Source: DAOTZS01 sp034434335 | GTDB taxonomy: Bacteria > Chloroflexota > Anaerolineae > CG2-30-64-16 | Direction: 5' to 3' | Length of the DNA stretch: 9,221 nt | NCBI GenBank assembly: GCA_034434335.1 | Contig: DAOTZS010000213.1 | Span: forward strand, 1 to 9,221 | Shown: positions 6,846 through 9,221 of the stretch, one piece after another | Position numbering within the stretch: position 1 is the stretch's first letter | Layout of the letters: the number at the start of each line of letters is the position of its first letter | The notes under the pieces: model-generated | Told to the model about the DNA's origin: nothing | What the model saw: only the letters and a program-made list of their open reading frames with translations | The model's database searches: none | Position numbers and translations under genes: made by a program

Positions 6846-7570
6846 GATCCCCCCTGTAGCGTACTGAAGGAGCGCCTGATGATAGCCAGTTGGGTTTCCG
6901 GCCGGGCGTCCACCGTGGTCGCCCCACACGCCACAATGCAGCTTCCCGGAGACAGCCGTTCATCTGGCACCAGTTCCCAAGGCTTCTTCTCCTTCCCCCA
7001 GTGAGCGGTGAGGCGTTTGACATCTTCGGGATGCAGATGTACCTGACATGGGCCATCCTGGCCCAACTGCTCTACAGCTTGTTGAACCATAAACACAACC
7101 GCATCGGTCTCCTTGAGGGCCACGTCGCCGATGACCTTGCGCGCGATAGCCAGCGCCAATTCCACCAGTTCGCCCTCGGTGCGTGCCAGCACCTGTTTGC
7201 GCTCAGCCCGGATACTCTCCAGGAGCTGATACATGCGCTCGGTCTCCTTTTGAATCCGCTCTTCCAGCGTAGCCAGCCCTTCGGCGCGACCGGCCTCAAA
7301 GCCACGCTGTCGGCCTTCCGCCTCAGCCTGTTGGCGCAGCTCTTGGGCCTGCTTCAGAGCTTCCGCCAGAATGCGATCTGCTTCAGCACGGCTACGTGCC
7401 AGCAGGGATTCGGCGATCGCCTCGGCAGCCGGCGCAAGGGTCGCGGTGTCGTGAGAGCTGGCAGGAGGATGTCGGCTCTCGAGCTCTTCCCTGGCCGGCG
7501 CTTCCCAGGGCTTCCCTGAGGCATCATAGCGATAGCGGCGGATCAGATTGCGCGTTCTAAATGAGGACAT
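6842..7570 (-). CDS. fliH: Flagellar assembly protein FliH
   Basis: FliH dimers bind the FliI N-terminus, restrain its ATPase activity and tether it to the C-ring and export gate. The 242-residue protein shows the usual plan: a variable N-terminus, a long Glu/Arg/Ala-rich helix from about residue 50, a short glycine-spaced helix (GRQRGFEAGRAEG), then a conserved C-terminal half with LVELALAIARKVIG, VHLHPEDV and the pattern LSPGSCIVACGATTVDARPETQL seen in FliH and the related V/F-type ATPase E/delta subunits. I prefer the ATG at 7570, overlapping fliG by 14 nt, because a GGGGGT lies 7 nt before it; an ATG at 7585 would add five residues. The 3' end overlaps fliI by 4 nt. Confidence 0.93.
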   Translation of the reverse strand: MSSFRTRNLIRRYRYDASGKPWEAPAREELESRHPPASSHDTATLAPAAEAIAESLLARSRAEADRILAEALKQAQELRQQAEAEGRQRGFEAGRAEGLATLEERIQKETERMYQLLESIRAERKQVLARTEGELVELALAIARKVIGDVALKETDAVVFMVQQAVEQLGQDGPCQVHLHPEDVKRLTAHWGKEKKPWELVPDERLSPGSCIVACGATTVDARPETQLAIIRRSFSTLQGGS

Positions 7571-8588
7571 CCCCCTGACCCCCATGGGCGATCACAATCT
7601 CCTCAGCCTCCTCCAGTTGCCGGATGACCCCCACGATACGGTGCTGGGCCGCTTCGATGCTGCTCAGGCGCACGGGACGCATGATCGCCAGCTCCTCCTG
7701 CAGCATCTGCGCGGCGCGCTTGGACATGTTGCGCAGGATGTGCTCGCGCACCTCTGGCTTGGCCCCACGGATGGCCAAAAGCAGGTCTTTCTGGTCCACC
7801 TCTCGCAAGATGCGCTGCACAGTGCGGTCGTCCAGCTTGACGATATCCTCGAAGACAAAGAGCTGGTTCTTGATCCTCTCCGCCAGTTGAGGGTCCCTTT
7901 CGGTCAACGACTCCAGCACTTTCTTTTCCATGGACCGTTCCTGGTTCAGGATCTGGACCAGGAAGCTCACCCCGCCCTCCTGCTGATGCGTGCCTTCCCG
8001 TGTCAGTGCGCTGGCGAGCTTCTTTTGCAGGCTCTGCTCGGCTTCCCGGATCACCTCCGGCGTAATACGATCAATGGTGGCTATCCTGGCAGCAACCTCG
8101 GTCTGGGTCTCCAGGTCTAGCTTGCTGAGAATACGGGCTGCCTGGGCCGGCCGCAGGTGAGAAAGGACAAGGGCAATGGCCTGCGGATGCTCATTGCGCA
8201 GCAAGCCGGCGATAGACTCCGGGTCGGCATCGTTGAGAAAGGCGAAGGCCTGGTTCTTGTTAGACTCGAGCAGCCTGGCCAGGAATTCCTCGGCGCGCTC
8301 CCGGCCCATGGCCCGCGAGAGGATCTCTCGCACGTAGGCCAATCCACCCTCCCGCTCGCTGCTGCGCCGGCCTACGATTAGCTGAGCTTGCTGTAGCACT
8401 GCTTCCTGCTCTTCAGGAGAGATGGTCCTGGCATTGAACATCTCCACTGTCAGGCGCTCGACAACGCTTTCAGGGCAGTGCTTCAGCACTTCGGCGGCGA
8501 GATCGCTTCCCAGAGTAATCAGCAAGATCGCGGCCCGCCGCGGCCCCGCGATCTCGAGATCAGCAGGGCTTGACGTGGTCGGGGTCAT
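7557..8588 (-). CDS. fliG: Flagellar motor switch protein FliG
   Basis: FliG forms the upper rotor ring: its N-terminal domain binds FliF, its middle domain FliM, and its C-terminal domain faces the stators and takes up torque. At 343 residues it is close to the usual 330-345. Seen here are the N-terminal domain beginning with PRRAAILLITLG, the EHPQ motif (133-136) of the FliM-binding middle domain, and a C-terminal domain with FVFEDIV, ILREVD, RNMSKRAA and PVR. Aligned by eye to E. coli FliG, the charged torque residues K264, R281, D288, D289 and R297 correspond to R274, R291, E298, E299 and R307, so all charges are kept. The ATG at 8588 overlaps the fliF stop by 4 nt (ATGA) and has GGAGG upstream. 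Confidence 0.98.
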   Translation of the reverse strand: MTPTTSSPADLEIAGPRRAAILLITLGSDLAAEVLKHCPESVVERLTVEMFNARTISPEEQEAVLQQAQLIVGRRSSEREGGLAYVREILSRAMGRERAEEFLARLLESNKNQAFAFLNDADPESIAGLLRNEHPQAIALVLSHLRPAQAARILSKLDLETQTEVAARIATIDRITPEVIREAEQSLQKKLASALTREGTHQQEGGVSFLVQILNQERSMEKKVLESLTERDPQLAERIKNQLFVFEDIVKLDDRTVQRILREVDQKDLLLAIRGAKPEVREHILRNMSKRAAQMLQEELAIMRPVRLSSIEAAQHRIVGVIRQLEEAEEIVIAHGGQGDVLI

Positions 8589-9221
8589 GATGCCTCCGCA
8601 AGCCAGGCTTGTACGAGTTCGGCGATCAACTCAGGGGACCGTTCCGCCACTGAGGTCAATCGCCGGCGCAATCGCACGACAGGCGGCTCCTCAGGCAGCT
8701 CGAAGGCTTCGGAAGGTTCCTGGGAAGCCTCCAAGGAGGGTGTCGAGGGTGTCGCGGCCGCCGTCTGCCCAGGCTGGGGGAGCTGTTGCGGTGCGGCTGG
8801 GGCCGGCTCCGGCAGCTCGGTTTCAACAATACTCACGCGCGGCATATACTCTCCTGTCAGACGTAGAGAAAGCTCACGGAAGGTAAGCTGGGCGAAGCGC
8901 AGGAGGATCAACAGGGCCAGGACCAACGCACCCAGCCTGGCAAGGCTGAAGATCGTAGCGCGGCGCTCAGCCTCGGCGGTGGCATCGCGAGAAGCAGCCA
9001 GTTGCTCCTCAAAAGGCATGGTCTGTACGCTGATGGTGTCTCCACGGCTCGTATCAAGGCCGGCCGCGGTGGCCACCATGGCCTGGATGCGATCGGCCTG
9101 CCCTTTGGCCAGCTTCTCGTCCAAAAGCACCGCCACCGAGAGACGTTGCAGGGTGCCCGGGGCCTGTGTAACGGTCTGCACGACTTTGGAGAGCTCGTAG
9201 TTGCGGGTCGTGTTGCGCTTG
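8585..9221 (-). CDS. fliF: Flagellar MS-ring protein FliF, C-terminal 211 residues (5' end outside window)
   Basis: FliF builds the membrane-embedded MS ring on which rotor, export gate and rod assemble. Only the C-terminal part is present; the frame is open to the right edge. Visible are the end of the periplasmic region with the family pattern NYELSK and PGTLQRLSVAVLLDE, a strongly hydrophobic second transmembrane helix (visible residues about 88-110, core LGALVLALLILL), a cytoplasmic linker rich in Pro, Ala, Glu and Gln, and the C-terminal FliG-binding peptide with the typical SPELIAELVQAWLAE pattern. An internal GTG at 9181 is not the start, since the upstream in-frame residues match the family. 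The stop overlaps the fliG ATG, as is common for this pair. Confidence 0.97.
   Translation of the reverse strand, partial: KRNTTRNYELSKVVQTVTQAPGTLQRLSVAVLLDEKLAKGQADRIQAMVATAAGLDTSRGDTISVQTMPFEEQLAASRDATAEAERRATIFSLARLGALVLALLILLRFAQLTFRELSLRLTGEYMPRVSIVETELPEPAPAAPQQLPQPGQTAAATPSTPSLEASQEPSEAFELPEEPPVVRLRRRLTSVAERSPELIAELVQAWLAEAS

Noticed and set aside
6890..7519. Plus-strand frame of 209 codons opposite fliH, Leu-rich
   Set aside because: The Leu and Gln runs mirror the Glu/Gln/Arg-rich coiled coil of fliH on the other strand; it is not an independent gene.
7548..8120. Plus-strand frame of 190 codons opposite fliG
   Set aside because: It is antisense to conserved FliG; the His/Leu/Gln-rich content is a mirror of the coding strand.

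Overview
The window is almost entirely coding and carries one strand-uniform block of bacterial flagellar genes, all read on the minus strand, so transcription runs from the right edge to the left. In transcription order it holds the 3' part of fliF (MS ring), complete fliG (rotor switch), fliH, fliI and fliJ (export ATPase complex), a small lytic transglycosylase-type SLT gene, flgB (proximal rod), a large exported protein of about 880 residues with a glycoside-hydrolase-like region and a C-terminal DNRLRE-type domain, and the first 500 codons of a low-complexity gene, most likely fliK (hook-length control), which leaves through the left edge. Every junction is an overlap or a gap of at most 19 nt. 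I saw no internal promoter, terminator, RNA gene, repeat array or insertion sequence, and no gap above 300 bases. The block reads as part of one long operon whose promoter and distal genes lie outside the window.

The genes follow the assembly pathway of the basal body. FliF forms the membrane ring and FliG docks on it as the torque-bearing rotor ring. FliH, FliI and FliJ serve the type III export gate. The SLT enzyme probably opens the peptidoglycan for the rod, FlgB forms the base of the rod, and FliK would set hook length. The order fliF-G-H-I-J followed later by fliK is the classical one. Two things are not classical: an SLT gene plus flgB sits between fliJ and fliK with no flgC or fliE beside flgB, and a large secreted carbohydrate-related protein is inserted between flgB and fliK.

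The organism is a GC-rich motile bacterium (roughly 60% G+C by eye). The large protein's architecture (signal peptide, TIM-barrel-like hydrolase, beta-sandwich, DNRLRE) is of a kind I associate with environmental bacteria including Chloroflexota. The SLT protein in place of a recognisable FlgJ would fit several lineages. The phylum assignment is a weak inference. The strongest candidate for something undescribed is the secreted glycoside-hydrolase-like/DNRLRE protein locked into the flagellar operon by tight spacing and a 50-nt overlap with the next gene.
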